A stretch of DNA of 64,000 bases from Sipunculus nudus. Its lineage: Eukaryota > Annelida > Sipuncula > Golfingiida > Sipunculidae. Below the pieces are notes generated by a model. It did no database searches. It was not told the origin of the DNA and worked only from the letters and a program-made list of their open reading frames with translations. Shown in pieces: positions 1-13,633 of the stretch (its first letter is position 1; every line of letters starts with the position of its first letter). The position numbers and the translations under genes are program-made. Where the stretch lies: NCBI GenBank assembly GCA_026874595.1, contig CM049316.1, positions 77,719,676-77,783,675 on the forward strand. Reading direction: 5' to 3'.

Positions 1-1422
1 CAGACCCATAAATATCAGGTTATTGTATCCGTCGCAGATCTGTTTGGTATAACGTGACAAGCACGTGCCTTATGTTTATTTGTATTCTATGTAGTCTTGT
101 AATGTTCGCTTATGTCGCTAGTGGAATATCACGGTTTCAGACGTCTAGACTAAGATGTACGGATAAAGCTAACTGCCAGCTATGGTCAATGTGTACATGT
201 ATACATCTAAACCAGGTAATTCATTTTTGGAAATCACGGTAAAATATTAATGATAATGATTATTATCCTAATTAAACAGAAGATTAGGATCAATTTTTCC
301 AGATATCAAAAAATGATATACAAGAAACCGGAAACTCTAATTTACCACGGATTAAATTACTGATCAGAAACTAACTTGTTCTATTTTGCAAGGAACAATT
401 CACATTAAGATTAACCAACTTTTGGTTGCGCAAAAACACCACGCAAAGTCTTAATATTTGTTGGGTGATGATATTGATTATAATTACACCGTGACAATAG
501 TCTTATTTCTTCCAGATATCATTCTGATATACAAAAAAAATTCATAGTGAACCGACATACAGTAACCAAAAAATGGAAAGGTCTTAATATTTGTTGGGTT
601 ATAGACCAGTTACTTCTTTAGTATAGCATGTGTTATGCTGTAACCTTTCCAAATGCCATTTTTATGCTACAGGGCGGCCCCCTCATAATCCCGCGTTTTA
701 CCACTAAAGAGAAATGTCAACTTTAAAATACTATGATATTTTGTCAATTTTAAATTTTGTATTTTGGTAAATAGCAAACCTAGAAGAAACATTGCTTTGT
801 GATCACGTGATCAATGAACAACAAGAAAAGACAATCAGAATGAACTCCATGCCCCGGGTCACGTAAACAAATTTCCATATTTGGACCATCCTGCTTAGTA
901 AATTACTGTCATATGACACGTTATATTTGGATTATACATTCTTGATATTAAACAATTCAAACATAGCCCATTTGAAGAGGAAATCCCGGTGTGACGGCGT
1001 CTGAAGCAAGCCCCCATACATTTATACTGAAACAAAGATGACCTTGAAATCATAACCGATTCCGTTGCCTTGACTTGACGACGTGCTCATACATCATGGC
1101 CGCCATGGACGATGTTGGACTGAGAAAACACCTTAAAAAGTGTCATCTTAAAAAGTGCTCGAGTGCTCTGTCATCATCGGTTATTGTTTGACTTGGGAAC
1201 CGCTACAACACTAGATGCGTGATTTCTCTTCAATATTGCCAGGATTATACAAGCCCAGGGGATACCTTCCTTGGATACAAATGGAACATTTATAGAATAT
1301 ATATTGTGTATGTGTGATACATATATGATATCTAATCGAAAGAGGGTATTGTAATTTCAATCATTTTTTAGGTGTTTCAACAGCTTGTTTTTGAACCCTT
1401 ATACGAAAATTCCTGATTTATA
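1..1422. other. Non-coding, no recognisable gene
   Basis: No frame here resembles a known protein. The longest is a 62-codon frame near the left edge with no family features. The interval 960-1260 is richer in CpG than its surroundings and holds a short ORF (see 1096-1191). The rest is AT-rich unique-looking DNA. Confidence 0.6.
1096..1191 (+). CDS. Small ORF, 31 codons, doubtful
   Basis: Reads MAAMDDVGLRKHLKKC and on to a TGA. The second ATG sits in a perfect vertebrate-style Kozak string (GCCGCCATGG) and the stretch is CpG-rich for this region. The reading contains a short internal repeat (CTTAAAAAGTG twice). No protein family is recognised. It could be a leader ORF, part of a first exon, or chance. 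No donor site is obvious before the stop. Confidence 0.15.
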   Translation: MAAMDDVGLRKHLKKCHLKKCSSALSSSVIV

Positions 1423-1423
1423 C

Positions 1424-1487
<64 letters not shown>
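1423..1487. repeat. Compound microsatellite (TA)n(GA)n
   Basis: About ten TA dinucleotides are followed by about 22 GA dinucleotides with almost no interruption. Confidence 0.97.
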
Positions 1488-1491
<4 letters not shown>

Positions 1492-4400
1492 CAACAGGCG
1501 CATCCTATTGATGTCTGGATCTTGCGCTAGTGGTTAAAAAAATGTAAAGTAAACAGAAAGCACTCAGAGTTTCCGGGAAACAACTTGAGAACCAAAAAAC
1601 ACCCGACAATGAGAGTCTCAGACACTGAGCCGAGGCGGCTTCGTTCTCACACACCAACACACGGAGTTCACCAGGCAAGGTTGTGCACACCGGTTCCGTT
1701 TCCCACAAATCTGTTTCACAGCTGGCAAGGAGTTTGTTTGTTTTGGCGCTCGCCTGAAACAGATCGTTTATAAACAAACAGCTGCAGCTAGTGTAATTAA
1801 CCTGTTTAATCGGATACCTGGAGTTAACTTGTCTATATTAATCGTTGTTGGCACTCGGGGGAAAATCCCACGTGAAACTTCACAGAAATAAAATGTTCTT
1901 GATAATGATACATTTTAACTAACTCGGATTCAGGAATTTTAATCACACTATACCTGCAGTAGTAGCAGTAGTTGTAAGTTTATATTGAAGGGACAGAAGA
2001 TATACCCCATATATAAACTCAATTATATTCCATTTGTATCAGAATTTGTATCAGACAGTATTTTGTAATTGCCTAGTTGATTATTTTAAGGGATCCAAAA
2101 TTATCCTGAGTGGTTATTGCCATTGCTCTCTTGTTTAAATGAAGGTTATGGACAGACACTATAAAAATAAGAATATGACACGCGTAAAATTCAAATTTCG
2201 ATAACAACTTAAGGGTTACACGGGGTAGATCTTTAAGATAGGAAAATATTGTAACAATAATAAACAGTAATCATGACACAGTGCATAACACCCTGTTGGT
2301 TAATGACACGTAATAAAACGTGAAGGAAATCCAGTCAATTATATGATATATAACATCGCAAGGAACTAATACTACAAGCCGGTCCATGTAGTGTACTATG
2401 GTTAGAATACAGGTGGGAACCTGTGAAAACACAGGCCCTATTACAATTGAATGGCTTTGAACAACGGTCCGGATGAAGAATTCTCACATTTGCAAAGAAA
2501 AACATTTTATGGGTATCCAGTTTACCTCATAAATTTAATTATTGTTCCTTGGATGTAACCATAAACTTTCAAGAGATGTAATAAAAAAACTGTATATAAA
2601 TTTTTAATTAACATTTTTGACAGTCACATCAATCCTTTAACGGTAAAAAAAAGAATAACATAAAACCTCTACCTTAAGGTACGGTAGCTAGTATTATAAC
2701 ACCTTGTCCTCTTGGTGTTTATCAGCTTTCTTCAGGAGCACACACCAAACCTCTTACCAGAATACGTATTACAAATCTATTGAGGTTTGGTGAATAGAGC
2801 AGACACTGGTAGGCGTAATAGCCAGGGTTGTTCTTCGGTGGAATATGGTTCAAACGGGATGGGAAATGACACCACTTCTGTATAAAAAAAAATACTGTGC
2901 TGTAACCATTAATAGTGTCAACTTTTATTTAAAGTATTTTGCCAGTGTTTTTACGAAACAGTTAAAAATTCAACCAAACCGACAAATTCTACAACTCGAG
3001 TGCGCGCGCATCATGATGCGGCCAACAACGCGTTACCATCGTTACCATCAAACTAATACATGTTCAACGTGTCCTTTAATGTTCATCGCCATTGAGATTA
3101 TAAAAACTGTAAATGACATTATTCTAATCATGGTGGGAATTCGGATCCGTTAATACATTATGCTGCAACTGAAGGTGATAATACAGAAAAGTTAAGCATT
3201 GTAAATTCCTACTGCATGCAGAAGGTTTTTATCTGAAGCACCAATCGAATAAGAGATGTGTTCGTTAATGGTCAAGAAGACAATATTTTAAAACAATCAT
3301 AAACTGCGGATTATTTTCAGCTTCAAATGAAGACAGATTGTTATCGTGTGACAGAGGGACTACTTCAAAAACCTTCCAGCAGATTCGGAGCTGGCGTGTT
3401 TTACATCTTCATTATCTTCAAAGGTATTCTGTCTGTTTATGATGGCTTCGCAGAATACACTCTGCACCCTATATTAGTCACAAAAACAGATTGTGTCAAA
3501 CAAATGGCCTTTCTGCACAAAGGCAGAATAGCAGCATTCGGGGCTAACGCGGGGAAAATAAAAACCTAATATTGCTTAAAATGAAGAAAGACCTTGGCTG
3601 CTTGTTATAATAAAAAAAAACCTCCGACGCAGACGGACTCTGTTGGTTCTCCGCCAGCCGTTGATTCCTTGTACATAGTTCCAGGCAATTGGTGGTAGTT
3701 GTAAAAGGTTGGGATTTTGGGATTACGTCGGCGGCAGTAATCAGCAAATGATTGCGCAGGGGACAAAAACGGAAGACCATTTCCACAATGCACCTAATGA
3801 CCTTTGCTTGTGACCCCAAAATCATCTGCTTAGGACAATGATGAAACGGTGTACGCATGCGCTGTGCTTATTGCAGGCCAGACGACGCAGGTGGACATGG
3901 AAGGTTTTAGCCGGAACCTGGAAAAACCGGTGATCAGTATTGGGTATTGACAGACATTAGAATCCTCGGCCCAGCTGTCCGCCCTCCCTACAGCCAAAGT
4001 AAACACACCACGACCGCGTGGTTGAACAGCTGTATGCAACGTCAGTTATTATTATAATCGCGATCTCGGATGATTTGAAATTTTACCCGTCAAATCTAAG
4101 TGGATTTCACAATATTTGTAAAATAGACCATTTATTTATGGTGGCCATATAAGCCTGAGGGACAAGGCAGATGTATAATATTTTTTAATGCAATCTAACA
4201 GTTTTAGTGATACTGGTTACAGAAATTTCCATTAAAATTTCTTTCTCATTCAAGAAACGAACGTTTTGTTAGGCTAAGTTATACTTTTTAATATATGTTT
4301 AATATATTTATATATAAATATATACAGATATATATCACATTATAAAACATAATATACATATGTATAAAGTACGATTTTGATACAGAGACTACTGTACGAG

Positions 4401-4832
4401 ATCTCTGTTTCTAGTCTGGATTATGTTACATATTTCATTGATCTCTTAAACATTTACTCCTAGTTCAGGAAAAACAAAAATTCCACTTGTGGAAAAAAAA
4501 TTTTTTCGTATTCCACGTCATCATTCCTTAATTGGCATATATTCCCCAAGGACCCATTCATTTATTTTTGCTTCTCGCAGATGACCTGGTTTTCTCACAA
4601 TAGCCATTTTAGATAGATTGAAAACTGGATAAAAAGTAGCCCTATTCTAGGGACAGCCATACTGATAAACCCGCCAATCCATTTATATATGTCCTGATGG
4701 GTAAGAGAGAGAGGGAGCACTACGAGAGGACTTCCTAAGTCGAGTCCCTTAATCAACACTGTATTTTTTTCTTCTCTATTTCAAGGGATATCAAAAAAAG
4801 GATAGCTAAAGCTCTAAATCCTCAACCAAATA

Positions 4833-4836
<4 letters not shown>
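1488..4836. other. Non-coding stretch, no gene seen
   Basis: Frames at 1505-1777 (-), 2845-3153 (+), 3327-3569 (+) and 3544-4039 (-) are open by chance: they lack family motifs and overlap one another on opposite strands. 3600-4050 has more CpG and GC than its flanks but no convincing exon. Confidence 0.5.

Positions 4837-4882
<46 letters not shown>
4837..4882. repeat. Microsatellite (AT)n
   Basis: About 23 uninterrupted AT dinucleotides. Confidence 0.97.
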
Positions 4883-4885
<3 letters not shown>

Positions 4886-5650
4886 ACACTTGTCAGCTTA
4901 ACACTTTTTTGTGGACTACAATCTGGAGGGGAACAGTGTCCTACCGAGCTTGTTATTAGTTTGAACATCGTAAAGATCAGATCGGTCCAGATTATTTCTC
5001 AACTTGTTCAGTGGTTTAAGATTCAGGTCAAGTTTTTGTTTTGTAACATGCGGGGAGAGAAAGCGCGCGAAACGTGACACACAGCAGACGACACGACGTC
5101 TATCAGTTCTACCCAAGCGAACAACAACGTTAGGGGCATCAATACTCGATACCTGTTTAAGAATCAAAGAGCAAGGAATCCAATATTTAAAGAAAAACAT
5201 AAGAAGGATAAATATGCTGAACGCTTTTATATATAAAGAGTTAATGTTTTTTAAATTATGAAACGAGTGTATATTTGACTTTGTTAACCACATAGAGTGA
5301 GATATGGAGAAAGGAGCCCAGTCCATCACGTACACGCCCGCTTAATAATAGAACAATATATAGGAATACAAGATGGGTGACTTTTTAAAAATTAACTTAC
5401 AATAAGTGAGATAGTTTTATATTAATATCACTGAATCATGGAGAGTGACACTGCTCAGTTTTCTTTACAAGTACAGCTTGGAGCTTGGTGGCCGCTGGCC
5501 GGTTGAGAGTTAGTCTGAAAATCACACACGACATACATCCATCATCAGCGACATCCCTATCCTCTAGTGACTGGTAATCATCACAAGAAAAAGCCAAATA
5601 TGTAGCGCTGGTTGTGTGTGAGGGATAATCCACCGACCACCGGCACTCAC
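4883..5650. other. Non-coding stretch, no gene seen
   Basis: Overlapping open frames on both strands (for example 4916-5335 on minus) have no recognisable motifs. Nothing else is identified apart from the candidate exon next to it. Confidence 0.45.
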
Positions 5651-5675
5651 GTGACCTCCTCTGTAGGCAGACCAT
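5651..5675 (-). CDS. Possible first coding exon, partial
   Basis: On the minus strand an ATG opens MVCLQRRS and runs into a strong donor, CAC followed by GTGAGT (complement of 5645-5650), leaving phase 1. Upstream on that strand (5676-5760) is a GC-rich segment with a G-rich box and TGACGTAC, a CRE-like half-site. This is the layout of a promoter plus first exon. Eight codons cannot identify a gene, and no downstream exon was found to the left. Confidence 0.15.
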
Positions 5676-5862
5676 GATCTTGTCGAGTTGGGTGGCGCCT
5701 CGTGTGTCTCATCTGTTGTCTCCACTCCCCCACCCCTCCCCCGGGTACGTCATACCGTAAAGTTGATGGCCGTGTAGTGGTTAAACCCTCACACCACGTA
5801 GTATGATACCTGCGGTTATGTAGCTGTTATTGTTGCGCCTTCAGATCACGTGGACAGACAAA

Positions 5863-5867
<5 letters not shown>

Positions 5868-5933
<66 letters not shown>
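5868..5933. repeat. Microsatellite (CT)n
   Basis: About 32 uninterrupted CT dinucleotides. A 64-codon frame across it that reads as alternating Leu-Ser is an artefact. Confidence 0.97.
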
Positions 5934-5938
<5 letters not shown>

Positions 5939-6230
5939 CGTATCACATTTGACACTGGTTTCCTCGTACTTGTCTTGTGTATGCTTTATGTATGTTACTA
6001 GGCACATAAAACACACTGATTACAGGTTTCTTTATACTAATTAGGTACCACCATAACATGGTTTACTGAACACTTTATACTTTAACATACACGTTTATTA
6101 AAAACACGCCAAGACATGCATGGGGACTCGACTAGGTTCGTGTTCAGCCTTTGTTTGTTAAAATCATATACATTGTGAGTTCCTGATTTATGTGAACCTA
6201 ATTATCATAACAGTACACAGAAAACACAAC
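5934..6230. other. Spacer before the 32-bp array
   Basis: AT-rich sequence without a recognisable feature. Confidence 0.5.
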
Positions 6231-7285
6231 GGGCCTCGAGACCCTCACATATTACCATACCAGAACGACAAGACCCTCCATAAATATCGAACCAGAGCTT
6301 CCAGATCCTCCAAAATACCCAACTAGAGCCTCTAGACCCTCCAGATTAACCAAACAATGCCTCGTAACCCTCCAAATTACCTAAACAGTGCCTCCAGACC
6401 CTTCAATATTACCCATCCAGAGCCTTCACAAACCTCCGAAAATACCCAACAAGAGCCTCGAGCCCATGCAAAATTAACAAACCAGAGCCTCGAGATCCTC
6501 CCAAAATACCCAACCAGAACCTCCAGACCCTCGAACACTATCCAACCAGAACCTCCATACCCTCCAAAAATACCCAACCAGAACCTCCAGACCCTCGAAC
6601 ACTATCCAACCAGAACCTCCATACCCTCCAAAAATACCCAACCAGAGCCTCTAGATCCTCGAACAATACCCAACCAGTACCTCCATACCCTGCCAAAATA
6701 CCCAACCAAAACCTCCAGACCCTCCCAAAATACCCAACCAGAACCTCCAGACCCTCGAACACTATCCAACCAGAACCTCCATACCCTCCAAAAATACCCA
6801 ACCAGAACCTCCAGACCCTCGAACACTATCCAACCAGAACCTCCATACCCTCCAAAAATACCCAACCAGAGCCTCTAGATCCTCGAACAATCCCAACCAG
6901 TACCTCCATACCCTGCCAAAATACCCAACCAAAACCTCCAGACCCTCCCAAAATACCCAACCAGAACCTCCGGACCCTCGAACAATACCAACCAGAACCT
7001 CCATACCCTCCCTCGAACAATACGTAACAAGAACCTCCATACCCTTCAAAAATACCCAACCAGAACCTCCAGACCCTCTCAAAATCCCCCAAAAAAGACT
7101 CACGACACTCAAAAATACCCAACCAGTCCCTAGAGACCCGCCAAAATTACCCCAACAGAGCCTCAGGACCCTCAAAGATGCTCAAACAGAGCCTCATGGC
7201 CCTCAAAAATACACAATGAAAGCCTCCATACCCTCCAAAATTACCCAACCAGAGCCTCCAGACCCTCCAAAAATACCTAACTAGC
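6231..7285. repeat. Minisatellite, ~32-bp unit, ~33 copies
   Basis: Degenerate tandem copies of a unit containing CCAGACCCTC, then AAATACCCAACC, then AGAACCT. Outer copies (before 6480 and after 7080) are the most diverged and the centre is the most homogeneous, with a doubled ~64-bp sub-pattern alternating AACACTATCC with AAAATACCC. Because 32 is not a multiple of three, successive units are read in all three frames. The unit lacks frequent stops, so long frames stay open on both strands: 173 codons on +, and up to 137 on -, rich in Gly, Trp and Val. These are very unlikely to be proteins. Confidence 0.95.
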
Positions 7286-7710
7286 GGCTCAAGCATTGAC
7301 ACGAGGGTGAAGAGAGAAAGTAATCTGTCTATAATCAGCCGTATTCATACCTTTATTTGTGAAAAGAAATAACTTTTGTTAGAATTCATCCTGACGCGAT
7401 GCAAGTTGGTGATGCCGAAAAATTATAGCCGTCTAGTCATATCATGGTCTTCTTAGTTTTTTTTCCACATTTCTTGAGAGCAAATTAGCATTCCCGCAGA
7501 TGTATTAGGGTTATAAATCATATTACCAGCGCATAATGTGATCCAGAAAACGTTTGTTTCACGGACAAAATATTCATTTGATGCCGATTTTGGTACTCAG
7601 CCTGCTGGTTTTCAGAAGAATTCTAGCATGTGCGCCTGGTCATGAACATGCCATCAGTACATTTTCTATTGTACAATCAAAGGTCATGATTTAATCTCAA
7701 ATCAACCCAA
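7286..7710. other. Spacer between two minisatellites
   Basis: About 425 bp of unique-looking sequence without a gene. Confidence 0.5.
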
Positions 7711-8363
7711 GATGCTCAACGATAAAGTCCCACATTCCAAACGATAAAGTCCCACATGTCCAACAATAAAGCCCTACATGTCCAACAATAAAGTCCAACA
7801 TGTCCAACCATAAAGCCCTACATGTCCATCAATAAGCCCTATATATCCATCCATAAAGCCTTACCTGTCCAACAATAAAGCACTATACGTCCATCCATAA
7901 AGCCCTACATGTCCAACAATAAAGCCTTACCTGTCCAACAATAAAGCACTATACGTCCATCCATAAAGCCCTACATGTCCAACAATAAAGCCCTACATGT
8001 CCAACAATAAAGTCCAACATGTCCAACCATAAAGCCCTACATGTCCATCAATAAGCCCTATATATCCATCCATAAAGCCTTACCTGTCCAACAATAAAGC
8101 ACTATACGTCCATCCATAAAGCCCTACATGTCCAACAATAAAGCCCTACATGTCCAACATTAAAGCCCTACATGTCCAACCATAAAGCCCTACATGTCCA
8201 ACAATATGCCCTACATGTTCAACAATAAAGCCCTATATGTTCAACTATATAGCCCTACATGTTCAACAATAAAGCCCTATATGTTCATCCATTAAGCCTT
8301 ACCTGTCCAACAATAAAGCCCGATATGTCCAACCGTAAAGCCCTACATGTCCAACAATAAAGC
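7711..8363. repeat. Minisatellite, 22-bp unit, ~29 copies
   Basis: Units read roughly CCCTACATGTCCAACAATAA followed by AG. A block of about ten units recurs at a distance of 219 bp (compare the unit from 7792 with that from 8011), so a segment was duplicated after the first amplification. Most copies contain AATAAAG or a near variant, placing over a dozen poly(A)-signal hexamers in a row on the plus strand. Confidence 0.95.
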
Positions 8364-11282
8364 TACTGGCATGAACATAATTGATTTTTTTTTTACTCTT
8401 TTTAACACAGACCGAAGAAAAAATATTACTAGCTTAATTTACATACAGCATCATACATTTTGATTATTCAATATTATTTTGTTCATTTAATTAGCTTTTT
8501 TTAAATCTCTTAATTCTGTTAAATAAGATACAATGATGGTAAGGCCAGCATGTGAGCAGTTTACGCAGTGGTCGGCATTATAACGCTGGGTGCCAGTCTA
8601 CAGGAGTCCATCAACTTCGTCACGACCTTGGTATTTAGAATGTAACTCGGCCCTTAAAACATTTATTAATAAAATCCCAGACGAACAGCCCAACACTTCA
8701 GTTTTTTAGTATTATAGGTCATTAGATGATCGAAAAAAGTAATTGTGTAAACTTATCATCCGCCTCTCCCACAGTCGTAAACTAAAGAAAATCATTGTGT
8801 AACATAATGTAAGCTCAGTGTCCTCCTAAAAACACAACATTTCTCGCTGTGAAACAACAGGTCTAGCAAATGTCAACCCTTCATTAGAAAGACCGCCAAC
8901 GGCTTGACCTATGAATTAACCTTAGACCTTCTTCCCTCGCACCTGCGGAAGGTAAGTATTCTTCATTCGGGAGGTAAAAAAATCACGGCTGACGCACTAA
9001 AAACAAGGATGAATGCAAAGGCTTCACAATAAAACAAGTAAACGCCTTTGTAGTTGAGAAATTGGGTAGATGGACATCAACAACAGATGTTTTATTTTAC
9101 AAGTAAATTCCAAAGAGCACAGAGTGATATATCAAAATATTAAAGCAAATAGAACATCACACTATCTATAATATATGACAAGGGGTATCATATATTGAGA
9201 GATAACATAAGGTCCCGTCGATCAGTGATATCTATCATATCTAATCAAATGTCTGATCATCCGTACAAGGCCACAACAATAAAGTTTTTGTAGTTCAATA
9301 TTTATTCTTGCTCTATTAATTCTCTTATCTGTCATGGGGTTTGATGGTTTTTTGCTTTAGATTCATACCCGGAACTGATGTATAAAATTAGTGTAAAAAC
9401 AGGTTTTCCTGGTACAACACAAGAATATATGATTTTATGAAAGTGAAAGTCTTACATTGAATATCCAAGAAGTTATGCCACTGGTAAAATTAAATAAAGA
9501 CTTTTCTACTGATACTCCTTCAATCATGTCCTTTCATAAGAATGGTGTGCCATATGTTGAATGGCCTTGACCTTTAAAAGGGACCTACCAAGATATCTAA
9601 AGTCTATTAACTAAAGATAATCAGTAGGATCTTTTATAAAAATGGGCCAAAATAGGCCGATCTCACCTCACCCATGTTGCTCGTTTGGTTTACATCCAGA
9701 TATTATAACACGTAGATTTCCCGCCAAAATAATCCAAACACATGCAATAAGGACATCTGGCGAAAAAATCAGATGAACTAGAGTTTTATAAAGGGCCTTT
9801 TGCAACTAGGGACCTTTCATTTTCCGTACATATGCAACCAAACAACTTGGGTTACATGTTTTTTTCAGTTTTTCAATATACCTGTGGTTACTTAACTTGT
9901 GGATAAACACGCTTATTCATCCGTCATTGAGGCTTCATAAGTACTTTTCTCAACAGGAATTTATCTGTAATGACAAAGAACTTCACATTGTGTCCCAAAT
10001 AGTGTGTATATTTGGAAAATGCAAATACATAAAATGACCTTGACCTCTGCAAAATGCTTTCAAGAACTCTGAACTGTGTATTACTCAGTCATGTCTTGAT
10101 CTCGCTTTGACCACGAATGTTCTGATGCTAACACAGACCGTAATTATATTTAGATGCAGAGGGAATTCTAACAATTTCATTTAGCGTCGTGTTACTCAGC
10201 GTGTTAAATAATTTCCATTAGCTTTATGAATCGCAGAAATAAATAAAGAAAACTAGTTTTCATTTGCATACACCCTATGCTTGCTGTAACACATTTACAA
10301 CACCGCCTGTTCGTGTAACATATTAATTAAGCAAACCAATGTAAAATTCTGCTAAACGTTCAGCTGAACGGAGCATGTCTGCATTTTATCAGTATTGCAG
10401 GATGAATGGAGCCTGGGGCAACAACACGACAGCTTGCCTTCTTCCCTTTTCAAATGTGCATTTGTCATTTTAATAATATTTTCATTGAAAGTTTCGCACT
10501 CCAGTTATCAATTGTAAAGAACATCTAGGACAAGCGTCTAATTAGCTGAAAGGAAATCAACTTAACATCTCTGAGATAAAAATCAAGGGAGCTTATTATC
10601 TTAATGCGTCATAAAGAAGAGACACCTTTAGCGAAACGACACAATATAGGCAGCTGTCACTAATATTTTGTCGAAGTGGGCGATAAATCAAGTAGCTTTC
10701 GTAAATGTAATTCCTATTGTAACATAAAATATTTTAAACAAAACTACAAACTATCAAGCATTTTGGGGTCCTTTTAGTTCTTATGAATTACGGGTACAAC
10801 TTGGAAACAAAATGTAGAATCAAACCAACCAATTGATAGAAAAAAATATTTAAGTTACTTAAACACGGCAAACACGAGGACTAAATACACATGAAAAATC
10901 TATTTAACAGAGTTGACTAAATAGTTGTTTTAAAATTATTTCACACATTTAATTTTAATGTCATCACATATGATCCGGTCATTTGTTATGTTTGTGTATT
11001 ATACATTTAGGTAGTTTCATGACTGATCATTGAACTGTCAAACGTAACACTTCTATGAGACTGTTGGAACAGAGAAAGTGACAGGAATCAGGGGTCAAAC
11101 AAAAACTCCACAGGAAACTAATATCAATTATCGTCTATCCTTACACCTCTCCAACTGCTGTATTTCCTAGACTTTGTTGCAATCGAAAACCGATTATTTA
11201 ATGTTGTTGTGTGTTTAGTTTAACAGCTCTTCTTAAAAATCCAACACAAGTTGATTTTGTCAATTTAACTACACATCTTACA

Positions 11283-11284
<2 letters not shown>
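8364..11284. other. Non-coding stretch; possible regulatory DNA
   Basis: No gene is recognised. 10,290-10,690 is less AT-biased and carries homeodomain-type TAATTA and GATA-type words, which might mark a conserved non-coding element; this is only an impression. TGACCTTGACC-like words (around 9568 and 10,034) are nuclear-receptor half-site look-alikes. Confidence 0.35.

Positions 11285-11326
<42 letters not shown>
11285..11326. repeat. Microsatellite (AT)n
   Basis: About 21 AT dinucleotides. The short frames crossing it on both strands are Tyr-Ile artefacts. Confidence 0.97.
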
Positions 11327-11331
<5 letters not shown>

Positions 11332-13633
11332 TAAGTTCTGGGATCACTTCTGAAACTGAAGTTAACATGGTCAACATGGAGAGAGAGAGTGTGAGAGAGT
11401 GAAAGACAAAACATGTAGACAAACCAGGGATCGCTATACTTATGTGCTGAAAGCGACAGAGCTGGAAGTGGCAGCAAGCAAATTTTCTATTGTTCGGATT
11501 TATTTCCATGGAAACGGACCTCACGACGCTTATGACCGGTAGCACAATATAATATACGCCTCAGACGAGGTTTTGATTAAATTATACTAAACGCTACAAC
11601 GTCCAGGTGCCAGGTTAGAGTAAATATAATTTCATGTAAAATCGCTATTGGCCTGTTACTGTCTGTAAACCGGCAACTCAGTAATATAAGTCGATCTCGG
11701 ACATGACTCAGTCCCTCAGACATAGACCAGATCATACCACATAATAAGATATCACCCCGAGGCAGTAATCGGACTTTTCCAGCGGGAATTTAATTTTTGT
11801 TTCAAGACTATACAGTTTTTCTGTTTCCCCATCTCGCGGTAGATCCCCAAGCAAAGCGAAGTTCATTCGGTCACGTGGGAGTCCATGTAGCAGACGACAC
11901 GCTTGGGGGGAGCCTTCGATCCGTCCTCGTGTATAAACGCAGACCAGTCACTAAATACTCGATTGATCTCAATTTGAGCTGACTGTCAACTTCATAAAAG
12001 GGACATGAGTTTGACATGCTGGGTACTGACAAGGGGTCAAACCAAAGCTCACAACCGCGTGAAAGACATCATTATTACAAATGAACTGCTAGGGTAACAG
12101 AGGGCTAATATTTGTACTCGCTTGTACACAGGCCCTGGAATATTGTAAACAGACAGGCCCGGACTGAATGTTTAATGGAGTTGGATGTTCCTATCAACAT
12201 AATATACATGATGATTTCTCAGAATTAATTGGACTTTATGAGGAAATGAATGTCAAGCTGCATCCTGTGATAGTTATGTTTTGTTATTTTGGTTTAACTC
12301 TAACAATAATATCATGGTATTGTGGAATTTCAATAGTTTTGTGTATTTATTTAAGCATATTACAGTCCATCATAATAAGTCTTGCATAATATAGTATATT
12401 CTGCATATTATATATTCTATTCTACTATATTATTTTAATGTTACCATATAATAATCCTATTGCTTATGTTTTTAAATAGCACTAGTACAGCGTAATATAC
12501 AATAAAACATAAATAATGTGGTTTTATCGCAGTGACATAGAGCGTGGTCCAGATTTATGAATTTTGATATAATTTCCTCAATGATATCTAAAATCTTAAT
12601 CACAGATTTATTTGAGTTACAATGTTACGATGATTGCTCGAATATTTAATCATGTTATAATGTATAATTAATGCCTCATTACAATGCTGATCAAACAACC
12701 AACAGAGAAAAAAAAATCTTCAGATATGAATAAAGATACGCTGAGGACACCAAGGTTAATGTGGCATTAGTGATGACAGATTTGATACCGAAAGGCCAAA
12801 GAGATAGGAGAGTACATTATCTCAAGGTGAAGTGTGGCAAACATCACAGATCTCTCCAGTCATGTACCACGGCAGGAGAGGTTTAAACTATAGATATAAA
12901 CAACGCCTCGTTATGTGTGGAGACAAGAAAAACATGTACTATAATCCTTGGTTGATGTTTCCCATTATTTTTTGCATTGACCACACCCGGGCCTTTCCCG
13001 GCCTCACCAGCCCGCGATGATATGACTTACAACCTGAGGTGATGATTTATATATAAAGACACTTACCCAGCGATATCGGCGTCATTCTTCTTGTTTTATC
13101 CGAGAGACCTTGTCTCACGCCGAGGTATATATCAGTGAGATGCGCTCATTGCGTGGTCCGGTTCAACTAAGTTGTGGTCGCCCTCACTGTACAAGTGGAA
13201 CTGCGATCAGGCGAGCGATGTATAGAATTTCTGAATGCCAGTACAGGTACTCCTGTGTGATACAACGATGTTGGCTGATATCTTTATGAGCGCTGGTGGC
13301 CCGAGTTACATGTGCAAACATATCGTTTTTCCAATACACCTCATGGCTAACAAACATATCTGACCTCTAGTACATTATTAGAGATCGGGGGATCCCGGGC
13401 CTCAAACATTCCTATATTAGTATAACACTGACAGAACACGCCATAATCATCCATCTTTAAGGTGCGGCTCCGCGGACAAACCTCTCAGAAGTTAGATTCT
13501 CACGTCATAGCGGGATATTTTAAAGCACCCTTTTTGTGGTATTCCAGTAAAATTCCTAGCAAAGTTTGCCCTCATGAAACCAGGATACTAAATGAAAAAA
13601 TAGCCCCAAAGAGAGTTTTCTTTCCCACGGAGA
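11327..13633. other. Non-coding stretch, no gene seen
   Basis: No supported exon. GC and CpG rise from about 12,960 towards 14,050, which may mark a promoter-proximal or regulatory interval. Confidence 0.4.

Noticed and set aside
1505-1777. 90-codon minus-strand frame near 1.6 kb
   Set aside because: Overlaps an equally open plus frame; no domain, no splice context, no family likeness.
5850-6044. 64-codon frame reading Leu-Ser repeats
   Set aside because: Translation of a CT microsatellite.
6357-7175. Long frames over the 32-bp array as proteins (Pro-rich + frame, Gly/Trp-rich - frames)
   Set aside because: They exist in several frames on both strands because the unit is stop-poor and its length is not a multiple of three; no start context or exon signals support them.
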